Source: Spirochaetaceae bacterium
Lineage (GTDB): Bacteria; Myxococcota_A; UBA9160; UBA4427
Length of the DNA: 64,000 nt
NCBI GenBank assembly: GCA_020632655.1
Contig: JACKFD010000016.1
Span: forward strand, 82,041-146,040
Reading direction: 5' to 3'
Shown here: positions 1-7,439 of the stretch, piece after piece
How the letters are laid out: each line of letters opens with the position of its first letter
How positions within the stretch are numbered: position 1 is the stretch's first letter
The notes under the pieces: model-generated
Database searches by the model: none
The model's input: the letters and a program-made list of their open reading frames with translations, nothing else
Told to the model about the DNA's origin: nothing
Position numbers and translations under genes: made by a program

Positions 1-293
1 CGCATTGGCTCAAGTCCCTCGACGAGCCGCCCTACGCCGCTCTGGCCTGCCACCTCAAGGAGGCCTACTACCCCTTCTTCACCCTCGGCGGGCTACGCGT
101 CCGGCCCACCGGCGAGGTCCTGACGACGGACGGTGAGGCGATCGTCGGTCTCTACGCGGCCGGACGCACGGCTTGCGGCCTGCCGCGCTGGGGCAAGGGC
201 TACAGCTCGGGGATGTCGCTCGGAGACTGCACCTTCTTCGGGCGCAAGGCGGGGCGCTCGGCTTCCGAGCGGGCCCGGCAAGCGGGCGCGTAG
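1..293 (+). CDS. FAD-dependent dehydrogenase, C-terminal fragment (fumarate reductase / 3-ketosteroid dehydrogenase-like)
   Basis: Open at the window edge: reading from base 3 gives 96 residues ending at TAG 291-293, so only the C-terminus is present. It contains a GLYAAGR segment followed by GKGYSSGMSLGD and FFGRKAGR, the usual C-terminal FAD-contacting end of the FAD_binding_2 family (fumarate reductase flavoproteins, 3-ketosteroid dehydrogenases). The full-length flavoprotein at 39582-41045 ends in the same arrangement (FTLGGL, GLYAIGACASN, GYSSG, STFFGRRAGR), so the two are paralogs. Family is known; substrate cannot be told from the fragment. It converges on the hydroxyacid dehydrogenase gene 18 bp away. 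Confidence 0.85.
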   Translation, partial: HWLKSLDEPPYAALACHLKEAYYPFFTLGGLRVRPTGEVLTTDGEAIVGLYAAGRTACGLPRWGKGYSSGMSLGDCTFFGRKAGRSASERARQAGA

Positions 294-311
294 CCTCGCC
301 GCGATGCCCTG

Positions 312-1289
312 CTAGGCGACCTGGTTCGGCGGCCGCCCGCCCGCCTGCCACGCGAGCAGGGCCTCGATCAGGATCCGCCCCATCCCCATCCGGGCCTCGA
401 CCGTCGCGCTCCCGACGTGGGGCATCATGAAGACGTTCGGCAGCTCGAGGTAGCCCGGGTGCACGCGGGGCTCGCCGGCGAAGACGTCGAGACCCGCGCC
501 CTGGAGTCGCCCTTCGCGAAGCGCCGCGACGAGCGCGTCGTCGCGCACGATGTCGCCGCGGGCGATGTTGACGAGGATCAGGCCCGGACGGGCATGGGCG
601 AGCAGGGCCTCGTCGACGAGACCGCGCGTCTCACTCGTCGAGGGGCACGCGACGAGCAGCACGTCCGAGTCGGCGACGAGCGCTTCCGGCGTCGGCCGGT
701 AGCCCGCCCCGGCCGCATCTGCCTCGGAGAGCGGCCGTCGGTTGCAGTAGAGGATCGACATGCCGAAGGCCCGGGCCCGAGCGGCGACGCGGCGGCCGAT
801 GTCGCCCATGCCCAGGATCCCGAGGGTCCGGCCGCCGAGCTGGACGCCGACCAGCTGGTCCGGCATCCAGCCCGTCCAGCGCCCTTCCCGCAGCATCCCG
901 ATCGCCTCGGTCGCCCGGCGTGCCGCACCGAGCATCAGGAAGATCGCGTTCTCCGCGACCGAGTCGCCGAGCACGCCCGGCGTGTTGAAGACCGCGAGGC
1001 CACGGGACCGGGCCGCTTCGAGATCGACGTGGTCGAGGCCGACCGAGTAGGTCGCCAGCGCCCGGATGCCCGGCGGCAGCGCTGCGATCCGGTCCGCACC
1101 CATGCGCACGTCGAGGGAGAAGAAGATCGCGTCGAAGACGCGCTCCGAACGCGCGAGCTCGGCGAGTGGCTCCGAGGTCTCGGCGAAGACCGCGTCGAAG
1201 GCCTCGGCGATCGCCCGCCGCACGGGCTCGATGAAACGCGAGGCGACGAATACCGCGAGCCGCCCGTTCGAAGATCCCCTCGCGCTCAC
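312..1289 (-). CDS. D-isomer specific 2-hydroxyacid dehydrogenase
   Basis: A 325-residue NAD(P)-dependent dehydrogenase that would reduce 2-oxoacids such as glyoxylate or hydroxypyruvate, or oxidise the D-hydroxyacids. The nucleotide-binding motif GILGMGDIGRRVA lies near the middle. The catalytic set is visible toward the C-terminus: Arg in NIARGDIV, Glu in GLDVFAGEP, and His in MPHVGSAT. Length is normal for the family. The chosen start is GTG at 1289, because a strong Shine-Dalgarno (GGGGAGGG) sits 8 nt before it. It lies 28 bp downstream of the RND permease and could be read through from that operon, although the function looks unrelated. Exact substrate is unknown. Confidence 0.9.
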   Translation of the reverse strand: MSARGSSNGRLAVFVASRFIEPVRRAIAEAFDAVFAETSEPLAELARSERVFDAIFFSLDVRMGADRIAALPPGIRALATYSVGLDHVDLEAARSRGLAVFNTPGVLGDSVAENAIFLMLGAARRATEAIGMLREGRWTGWMPDQLVGVQLGGRTLGILGMGDIGRRVAARARAFGMSILYCNRRPLSEADAAGAGYRPTPEALVADSDVLLVACPSTSETRGLVDEALLAHARPGLILVNIARGDIVRDDALVAALREGRLQGAGLDVFAGEPRVHPGYLELPNVFMMPHVGSATVEARMGMGRILIEALLAWQAGGRPPNQVA

Positions 1290-1317
1290 GCGCTACGCCC
1301 TCCCCGACACGAAGGCG

Positions 1318-4300
1318 TCAGCCCGACGCCTCGGCGACCTTGCCCTCGACGGCGCGCCCACGCGACGCCCACGCGCGCAGCCGCTCGAAGGCCAGGTAGA
1401 AGACCGGCACGATCAGCAACGTGAGCAGCATCGACGTGAACATGCCCGCCGCGGTCGCGACCGCCATCGGCGCGCGCGTCTCGGCGCCCGGACCGATCCC
1501 GAGCGCCGCCGGCAACACGCCGAAGATCATCGACAGCGCCGTCATCATGACCGGCCGCATCCGCACGGGCGCCGCCTGCCGCATGGCCTCCTCGGGCGAG
1601 AGTCCGTCCCGCCGCAGCTGGTTCGCGTAGTCGACGAGCAGGATCGAGTTCTTCGTCACGAGGCCGATCAGGAGCACGATGCCGATCATGCTGAACATGT
1701 TGATCGACATGCCGAGCAGCCAGAGCCCGCCGAGCGCCCCCACCATCGAGAAGGGCAGCGCAAGCATCACGATCAGCGGCTGCACGAAGCTCTCGAACTG
1801 CGCGGCGAGCACCATGTAGATCATCAGCACCGCGAGGATCAGCATCTGCATGAACTGCTCGCCCGACTCCTTCATGGCCTCCGCGTCGCCGCCGAGTCGC
1901 AGCTCGAGGGTCGCGGGCAGGATCTCGTCGGCGACGCGCCTGGCACGCTGGACCGCGGCGCCGAGGGCGATGCCTTCGAGGTTCGCGGAGACCTTCACGC
2001 TGCGCATGCGATCCGTGCGCGTGATCGAGGAGGCCGTGGCGGTCTTCTCGATCGTGACGACGTTGCGCAGGTCGACGAGCTCGCCGTTCCGCGTCCGCAC
2101 CCAGAGATCGCCGATCGCGTCGAGGGTGTCGCGGGTGCCCTCCTCCATGCGGATCCGGACATCGTGGCGCTCCTCGCCATCGCGGAAGGTCGCGACCTTG
2201 AATCCGCCGATCATGGCGTGGACGATCTCCGCGACCGAGGCCGCGTCGACGCCGAGGGCCGCGGCCTTGTCGCGATCGGGCACGACCCGCGCCTCGGGCA
2301 GCCCGACCCGGATGCTCTTGTCGAGGTCGACCATGCCGCCCTCGGCCGCGAGCCGCTCCATCATCAGAGACGCATAACGGTCGAGCTCGTCGAGACTCGC
2401 GTTGCCCACGATCTCGACCTCGAACTCGGCGTCGCTCGAGGCCATCGGATCCGTGACCGCGAACTCCTGACCGGGGATCAGCGCCAGCGCGCGGCGCGCC
2501 GCGGCCATGATCTCCTGCGTGCTGCGCTCGCGTCGGTCCATCGGGTAGAGCCGCGCATTCATGAACCCGTCGCTCGGCCCACCGATCGTCATGCTGGTCG
2601 AGCCGATCGCCGCGAAGATCGAGGCGACCTCGGGCTGGGCCATCATCCACGCCTCGTTCTGCTCGAGGATGTCGACCGTCGCGTCGAGGGAGGTGCCGGG
2701 CGGCGTGCGGAAGCGGATCGCGACCATGCCGGAGTCCGAGGGCGGAAAGAACTCGGTCTGGAGCCGGCCGCCGGCCAGGATCGCGAGCACGATCGAGAGC
2801 ACGGCGATCCCGGCCGTCTGCCAGCGATGCGCGAGGGACCAGTCGAGCACGCGCCGATAGAGCGCCTCGAGGGCGCCGAAGCCGCGCTCGAGGCGCTGAT
2901 GGATCGAGTCCGGGCCGCGCTCCTTCGGCGGACGCATGCGCGCCGCGAGCATCGGCGTGAGCGTGAGCGCCACGAAGAGCGAGATGATCACGGACACGGC
3001 GACGGTCACGCCGAACTCGGTCAGGAAGCTGCCCATCCGCCCGGTCGCGAAGGCGACGGGGAAGAAGACGGCCGCGACGGAGAAGGTCGCCGCGGCCGCA
3101 GCGAGGGTGATCTCGCGCGTCCCGGTCCGGGCGGCCTCGCGGGCCGGTCGGCCGTTCTCTCGGTGCCGCTCGATGTTCTCGAGGACGATGATCGCGTCGT
3201 CGATCACGACGCCGATCGCCAGCGTGAGCGCGAGCAGCGTCATCGTGTTCAGGGTGAAATCGAAGACCCAGATCATCCCGAAGGTCGTGATCAGCGAGAG
3301 CGGGATCGCCGCCGCGACGATCAGGGTCGGCCGCCAGCGCCGCACGAAGACGAAGACCACGACGACGGCGAGTACGCCGCCGAAGAGCAGCGCGAAGATC
3401 GTCTCCTCGAAGGACTCGCGGATCAGCTTGGAGTTGTCGATGAAGCCGTCCCGCTCGACGATCTCGATGCCCTCCGGCGTGCGGTCGCGCAGGATGTCCA
3501 TGCGTCGGTAGAACTCGTCGACGATCGCGACCGTGTTCCCGTCGGACTGCTTCTTGACGGCGATCGCCATGCCCGGCTTGCCATTCATGTGCGAGGCGCG
3601 CCGGATGTCCTCGGAGCCGTCCTCGAGTCGGGCGACGTCGCCGAGCCGGATCGGGGCGTCCCCCTCCCACGAGATCACCATCCGCGAGAGCTCTTCGAGG
3701 GAACGGAACTCGGCGTCGGTCTTGACCGCCCACTCGACTGCGCGTCCCTCGACGAAGCCACCCGGACGCTCGACGTGCTCCCGACGCAGCGCGCGGAGCA
3801 CGTCGCTGACGGCGAGGTTGCGCGCACGCAGGGCGCCGGGGTCGATCCAGATCCGGATGTTGCGCTCGCGGGCGCCGTAGACCGAGGTGCCCGCCGCACC
3901 CGGGATGCTCTCGATCACGGGCTTGATGTGGCGATCGATGTACTCGGTCGCCTCGGTCGCGGGGAGGTCCGTCGTGATCGGCGCGTAGATGATCGGGAAC
4001 ATCGAGAAGTCGGCCTTCCCGAGGATCGGCGGATCGATCGAATCGGGCAGCTCGTCCATCACCATGTTGACCTTGTCGCGCACGTCCTGCGCTGCGACGT
4101 CGAGGTCGTAGCCGAGCTCGAACTCCATCATCACGCGCGAGGCGCCCTGGGCCGCCTCGGAGTAGGTGTGGCGCACGCCTTCGATCGTCGCGAAGGCCTC
4201 CTCGAGCACGTCGACGACCTCGTCCTCCATCGTCGTCGGCGAGGCGCCGTCGTAGGAGACCATCACGCCCACGAAGGGGAAGGTCATGTCCGGGTACTGG

Positions 4301-4404
4301 TCGATGCCCAGGCGCTGGAAGCCGAGGATGCCGAAGACGGCGAGCGCGAGCGTGACCATCCAGGTCAGCACGGGCCTTTCGATCGAGAGGTCGGAGAGGC
4401 TCAC
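1318..4404 (-). CDS. RND efflux transporter permease (HAE1 / AcrB family)
   Basis: A 1028-residue inner-membrane proton-driven exporter subunit of the hydrophobic/amphiphilic efflux family. The N-terminus begins with the typical cytoplasmic lead-in and first membrane helix (RPVLTWMV). Around residues 395-410 the membrane motif GVVIDDAIIVLENIE holds the paired Asp residues of the proton relay. A second cluster of hydrophobic segments fills the last ~180 residues. Start is GTG in a GTGA overlap with the stop of the adaptor gene, so the two are translationally coupled. No outer-membrane (TolC) gene is adjacent, so the channel must be encoded elsewhere. The TetR gene at the head of the operon suggests drug- or metabolite-inducible expression. 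Substrate unknown. Confidence 0.95.
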   Translation of the reverse strand: MSLSDLSIERPVLTWMVTLALAVFGILGFQRLGIDQYPDMTFPFVGVMVSYDGASPTTMEDEVVDVLEEAFATIEGVRHTYSEAAQGASRVMMEFELGYDLDVAAQDVRDKVNMVMDELPDSIDPPILGKADFSMFPIIYAPITTDLPATEATEYIDRHIKPVIESIPGAAGTSVYGARERNIRIWIDPGALRARNLAVSDVLRALRREHVERPGGFVEGRAVEWAVKTDAEFRSLEELSRMVISWEGDAPIRLGDVARLEDGSEDIRRASHMNGKPGMAIAVKKQSDGNTVAIVDEFYRRMDILRDRTPEGIEIVERDGFIDNSKLIRESFEETIFALLFGGVLAVVVVFVFVRRWRPTLIVAAAIPLSLITTFGMIWVFDFTLNTMTLLALTLAIGVVIDDAIIVLENIERHRENGRPAREAARTGTREITLAAAAATFSVAAVFFPVAFATGRMGSFLTEFGVTVAVSVIISLFVALTLTPMLAARMRPPKERGPDSIHQRLERGFGALEALYRRVLDWSLAHRWQTAGIAVLSIVLAILAGGRLQTEFFPPSDSGMVAIRFRTPPGTSLDATVDILEQNEAWMMAQPEVASIFAAIGSTSMTIGGPSDGFMNARLYPMDRRERSTQEIMAAARRALALIPGQEFAVTDPMASSDAEFEVEIVGNASLDELDRYASLMMERLAAEGGMVDLDKSIRVGLPEARVVPDRDKAAALGVDAASVAEIVHAMIGGFKVATFRDGEERHDVRIRMEEGTRDTLDAIGDLWVRTRNGELVDLRNVVTIEKTATASSITRTDRMRSVKVSANLEGIALGAAVQRARRVADEILPATLELRLGGDAEAMKESGEQFMQMLILAVLMIYMVLAAQFESFVQPLIVMLALPFSMVGALGGLWLLGMSINMFSMIGIVLLIGLVTKNSILLVDYANQLRRDGLSPEEAMRQAAPVRMRPVMMTALSMIFGVLPAALGIGPGAETRAPMAVATAAGMFTSMLLTLLIVPVFYLAFERLRAWASRGRAVEGKVAEASG

Positions 4405-5546
4405 GAGTCGCTGCCCTCGGCGGGCTCGCCCGCGGTCGAGATCGGCGCCGGCAGCACCTCGCGCACGACGACGCTCATGCCGTTCGCGAGGCCTCCGTGG
4501 CCGCGCCGCACGATGCGGTCACCCGCATGCACGTCGCCGCGGATCTCGACCCGATCCTGGAGCTGGGAGCCGACCTCGACCGCGACGCGCTCGACGCGGT
4601 CGTCGTCCGTGAGCCGGTAGACCGAGGCGCCGCCCGAGCGCTGGACGACGGCCTCCTCGGGCACCATCAGGACGTTCTCCCTTCGGTTCACGCCGAGGCT
4701 CACGCGCGCGAAGAGTCCGGGGCGAAGGAGCGCGTCGCCGTTGTCGATCTCGGCCTTGATGCGCAGCGTCCGGGTCTCGGGATCGACGGTCGGGGCCACG
4801 AAGCTGACCGTGCCCGTGAAGACGCGGTCCGGGAAGGCGCCGACGCGGATCTGCACGGATTGGCCGAGGGAGACGCGCTCCGTATCGAGCTCGGTCAAGG
4901 CGAACACGACCTCGAGCGGATCGAGGGCGACGAGCTCGAAGAGCACGTCGCCGGGCTGGACGAACTCACCGAGCTCGACCGAGCGCCTGGCGACCATGCC
5001 CGCGAAGGGCGCCGCAACGCTCGCGTCCGAGAGCGCACGGGCGGCCACGCCGACGGCGGCCTCCTCGGCGCGGACGGAGGACTCGGCGAGCAGGAGCGTC
5101 GTCTCGGCCTCCTCGAGCTGCTGCACGGAGGAGATGTTCTTCGCGCGCAGCTGCCGCACGCGCTCGGTCTGGCTCCGCTCCTTGCGCAGATTCGCCCGGG
5201 CCTGCGCGAGACGCGCCCGCGCCGCCTGCAGGTCGAGATGACGTCGCTCCGGGTCGAGCTCGAGCACGACGGCGCCCTCCTCGACCGCATGGCCCTCGTC
5301 GACCGAGACCCCGGTCACGCGGCCAGCGACCTCCGCGGCGATCTCGGTATGGAAGCGCGCGACGAGGTCACCGCTCGCATGCAGCTCCTCGTCGAGGGTG
5401 ACCGGCGCCAGGCGCACGGCCGAGACCGAGGGCAGGAGGTCCTCCGTCGCAACCTCCTCCTCCGAGCAGGCGACCCCGAGGAGCAGGGATGCGAGGGCGA
5501 GGACGAGCGGCGTCGCCTTCCGGAACGAGCTTTGGCGAGGCCCCAT
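4401..5546 (-). CDS. RND efflux periplasmic adaptor subunit (membrane fusion protein, lipoprotein)
   Basis: A 381-residue periplasmic adaptor linking the RND pump to an outer-membrane channel. The N-terminal signal peptide ends in a lipobox (LLLGVAC, Cys at about residue 27), so it is predicted to be lipid-anchored. The next section has the barrel-sandwich half-motifs EVAGRVTGVSVDEGHAVEEG and VAAPFAGMVARRSVELGEFV flanking an alanine/arginine-rich helical hairpin, followed by a beta-barrel domain. Start is the ATG at 5546, whose A is also the last base of the tetR TGA (TGATG); a GTG one codon earlier is possible. It overlaps the permease gene, confirming an operon. Confidence 0.95.
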   Translation of the reverse strand: MGPRQSSFRKATPLVLALASLLLGVACSEEEVATEDLLPSVSAVRLAPVTLDEELHASGDLVARFHTEIAAEVAGRVTGVSVDEGHAVEEGAVVLELDPERRHLDLQAARARLAQARANLRKERSQTERVRQLRAKNISSVQQLEEAETTLLLAESSVRAEEAAVGVAARALSDASVAAPFAGMVARRSVELGEFVQPGDVLFELVALDPLEVVFALTELDTERVSLGQSVQIRVGAFPDRVFTGTVSFVAPTVDPETRTLRIKAEIDNGDALLRPGLFARVSLGVNRRENVLMVPEEAVVQRSGGASVYRLTDDDRVERVAVEVGSQLQDRVEIRGDVHAGDRIVRRGHGGLANGMSVVVREVLPAPISTAGEPAEGSDS

Positions 5547-6199
5547 CACGATACGTTCTCCATCTCGGTCATGCCGAGGAACAAAGCGTCGACCGCGCGT
5601 GCGGCAAGTCGGGGATCCCAGTCGGGCTCCGGCTGGGTCAGGTGGAGCGAGACGAGGCCGTAGACGAGGCCCCAGAGGATCCGGCCCGCACTATCGATGT
5701 CGAAGGCGCCGATCCGGCCGTCCTCGCCGAAGCGGTCGAGCCCCTCCTCGATGCAGGCGCGGACGCGATCCATCGCCGGCGGCATGCGGCTCTCGCCCTT
5801 GCGGGAGAGCGTCCACATCAGGCGGATGAAGGTCGGGTTCGCGGTCGCGAAGTCGAAGTAGGCGAGCAGCAGCGCCCGCAGGTCGCGACGGGGATCGCCG
5901 GTCGGACGCACCTGCTCGAGGCCCTCGGCGAGGCGTGCGACACGCTCCTCGAGCAGCGCGTCGATCAGCCCGTCCTTGTCGCCGAAGTAGTGGTAGACGG
6001 TCGGCGCCGAGTAGCCCGAGCGCTGGCCGAGCTGTCGGATCGAGAAGTCCGGCCCGTTCGCCTCGATCATCAGCGCCTCGGTCGCGTCGAGGATGGCCCG
6101 ACGTGCCTCACGCCGCTGACGGCGGCGCCGCTCCTGGATGCGGGGTCCGACGAGGCCGCCCTCGGACGCCTCGATCTCCCGATGTGAGGTCGTGCTCAT
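5546..6199 (-). CDS. TetR/AcrR family transcriptional regulator
   Basis: A 217-residue regulator whose N-terminal ~75 residues form the TetR helix-turn-helix (FSIRQLGQRSGYSAPTVYHYF), followed by a helical ligand-binding domain. It is the first gene of the tetR-adaptor-RND operon and overlaps the adaptor by 1 nt (TGATG), so it most likely represses its own operon until a pump substrate binds. A palindrome and TATAAC box about 260-280 bp upstream (6459-6478) are the best operator/promoter candidates. The ligand is not predictable from sequence. Confidence 0.93.
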   Translation of the reverse strand: MSTTSHREIEASEGGLVGPRIQERRRRQRREARRAILDATEALMIEANGPDFSIRQLGQRSGYSAPTVYHYFGDKDGLIDALLEERVARLAEGLEQVRPTGDPRRDLRALLLAYFDFATANPTFIRLMWTLSRKGESRMPPAMDRVRACIEEGLDRFGEDGRIGAFDIDSAGRILWGLVYGLVSLHLTQPEPDWDPRLAARAVDALFLGMTEMENVS

Positions 6200-6568
6200 C
6201 GTGCTCTACTCGCGCTCCTGCTCGTCCCTCGCTCGATCGCCCGTACAGCACCGCCCCCCGCGCACGCGCGGTCGGTCGGCCGTGTACCTCCGACGCGACG
6301 CGACCCGACTCCGAAAAGGGAGCGGACCCGCGACGTCGGACTCGACCTCGCCTGGAACGAATTTCTCTCGACGACTCTCGACAGGGCCGCCGGAGAGGCG
6401 GCCTGCGGTTCTGCGGGCGCAGATGGACCAACCGTCACGAGACTTGATGTTCGGTCGATTGGTTGACCAACGTTATAGCGAGACCGAGCAGGTCGCGCCA
6501 CAGCGATGGAAATCCGGTCCGACGGGCGCCCGCGGGGCGCGGAGGCGCCCTCGAGCGATGGGGCCCCG
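6200..6568. other. Intergenic region upstream of tetR
   Basis: About 370 bp without a convincing gene. It lies between the nitroreductase stop and the tetR start, both on the minus strand. The recognisable content is the palindrome and TATAAC box at 6459-6478, and a second copy of the half-site sequence GGACCAACC at 6425-6433. The remainder is GC-rich with no ORF of family-like sequence. Confidence 0.6.
6459..6478 (-). promoter_or_regulatory. Candidate promoter with overlapping TetR-type operator for the efflux operon
   Basis: On the minus strand TATAAC (6473-6478) is followed after 2 bp by the palindrome TTGGTCAACCAA (6459-6470; 5-bp arms, 2-bp centre). A -10 box directly followed by a short palindrome covering the start point is typical of TetR-repressed promoters. 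No good -35 is seen (TGGCGC at 17 bp is weak). The assignment to this TetR protein is inference from position only. Confidence 0.4.
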
Positions 6569-7210
6569 TCAGCCCTTGGGCATGCCATTCCAGCCCACCA
6601 CCTCGTCCGTGGGCTTGCGGTAGCCGGGCTTGAAGTCGGTCCCGATCGTGTACGCGATCGGGAAGAGGCCGACCTGCGTGTAGAAAGGCGGGATGCCCAG
6701 CAGCTCCGCCATGTCCTTCTCGCGGTAGAGATGCCCCGTCGTCCAGGCGCTGCCCAGCCCGCGCGCCCGCAGCGCGAGCATGAAGCTCCAGACGGCCTGC
6801 AGGCACGAGCCCCAGAGGCTCGCCTGGTGGAAGAGGTTCAGCCCGTCGGTGCGGCCGGCGAACATCGGCAGCAGCACGGCCGGCAGGCGATGCCAGTTCT
6901 CGCGGAGATGCGCGACGGAGCTGTCGATGCGATCCGCGCCCGGCACCGCAGCACCCGGATAGCCGGCGTCCCCGAAGCTCGCGATGTAGTCGTCGAGACC
7001 GCCGTTGTAGATCTCGGCCGTCTTCGCGATCAGCGCCGGATCGTCGATCACGACCCATCGCCAGGTGTTCATGTTGCCGCCGTTCGGCGCCTGGAAGGCG
7101 ATCTGCAGGCACTCCTCGATCAGCTCGCGCGGCACCTTGCGATCGAAGTCGAGGCGCTTGCGCACGGCGCGGGTCGTCGTCAGCAGCTCGTCGGGCGTCA
7201 GGTCGAGCAC
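6569..7210 (-). CDS. Nitroreductase family FMN-dependent oxidoreductase
   Basis: A 213-residue nitroreductase-fold flavoprotein. The N-terminal RAVRKRLDF and APNGGNMNTWRWVVI segments are the FMN-binding and active-site region of the family. The C-terminal GTDFKPGYRKPTDEVVGW is also typical. Such enzymes reduce nitroaromatics, quinones or enones with NAD(P)H. Start is GTG at 7210, chosen because AGGAGG lies 7 nt upstream. It is divergent from the acyl-CoA carboxylase across a 229-bp gap that holds 39-bp tandem repeats. Confidence 0.9.
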   Translation of the reverse strand: MLDLTPDELLTTTRAVRKRLDFDRKVPRELIEECLQIAFQAPNGGNMNTWRWVVIDDPALIAKTAEIYNGGLDDYIASFGDAGYPGAAVPGADRIDSSVAHLRENWHRLPAVLLPMFAGRTDGLNLFHQASLWGSCLQAVWSFMLALRARGLGSAWTTGHLYREKDMAELLGIPPFYTQVGLFPIAYTIGTDFKPGYRKPTDEVVGWNGMPKG

Positions 7211-7302
7211 GTGAGATCCTCCTGCCCGGCGACCCGGGCGCCGGCGACCGCGCGCGGGAACTCCGCGTCACGCGCCGACCGGAGCGCGATGTTGGCCGAT
7301 CC

Positions 7303-7427
7303 GCGACCGGTCTGCACCATACGGATCGACACAGCGCGCTCGCGACCGGTCTGCACCCTACGGATCGACGCAGCGCGCTCGCGATCGCCCTGCCGCAATC
7401 CGGATCGACGCATCGCGCCCGCGACCG
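7303..7427. repeat. Tandem repeat, 39-bp period, about 3.2 copies
   Basis: Units begin at 7303, 7342 and 7381 (each starts GCGACCGG or GCGATCGC), with a partial unit from 7421. Units 1 and 2 match at 37 of 39 positions; unit 3 is diverged and has a 1-bp insertion. The array fills most of the divergent gap between the nitroreductase and carboxylase genes and ends at the carboxylase ribosome-binding site. It could carry repeated regulator sites, or be replication slippage. Confidence 0.9.
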
Positions 7428-7439
7428 AGGAGCCCCGTC

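Noticed and set aside
1313..1331. A 7-bp hairpin (AGGCGTC / GACGCCT) at the end of the RND gene as a terminator.
   Set aside because: It overlaps the stop codon, lacks a T-tract, and the next gene on the same strand starts 28 bp on with a strong ribosome site; probably coincidence.
1066..4620. A 1184-codon plus-strand reading frame opposite the RND operon.
   Set aside because: Its translation is Arg/Asp/His-rich low-complexity sequence with no family match; the opposite strand encodes a clear RND permease and adaptor. It is an antisense artefact of high GC.
7303..7427. The 39-bp repeats as a CRISPR array.
   Set aside because: The units are contiguous with no unique spacers and no cas genes are present; they are simple tandem repeats.
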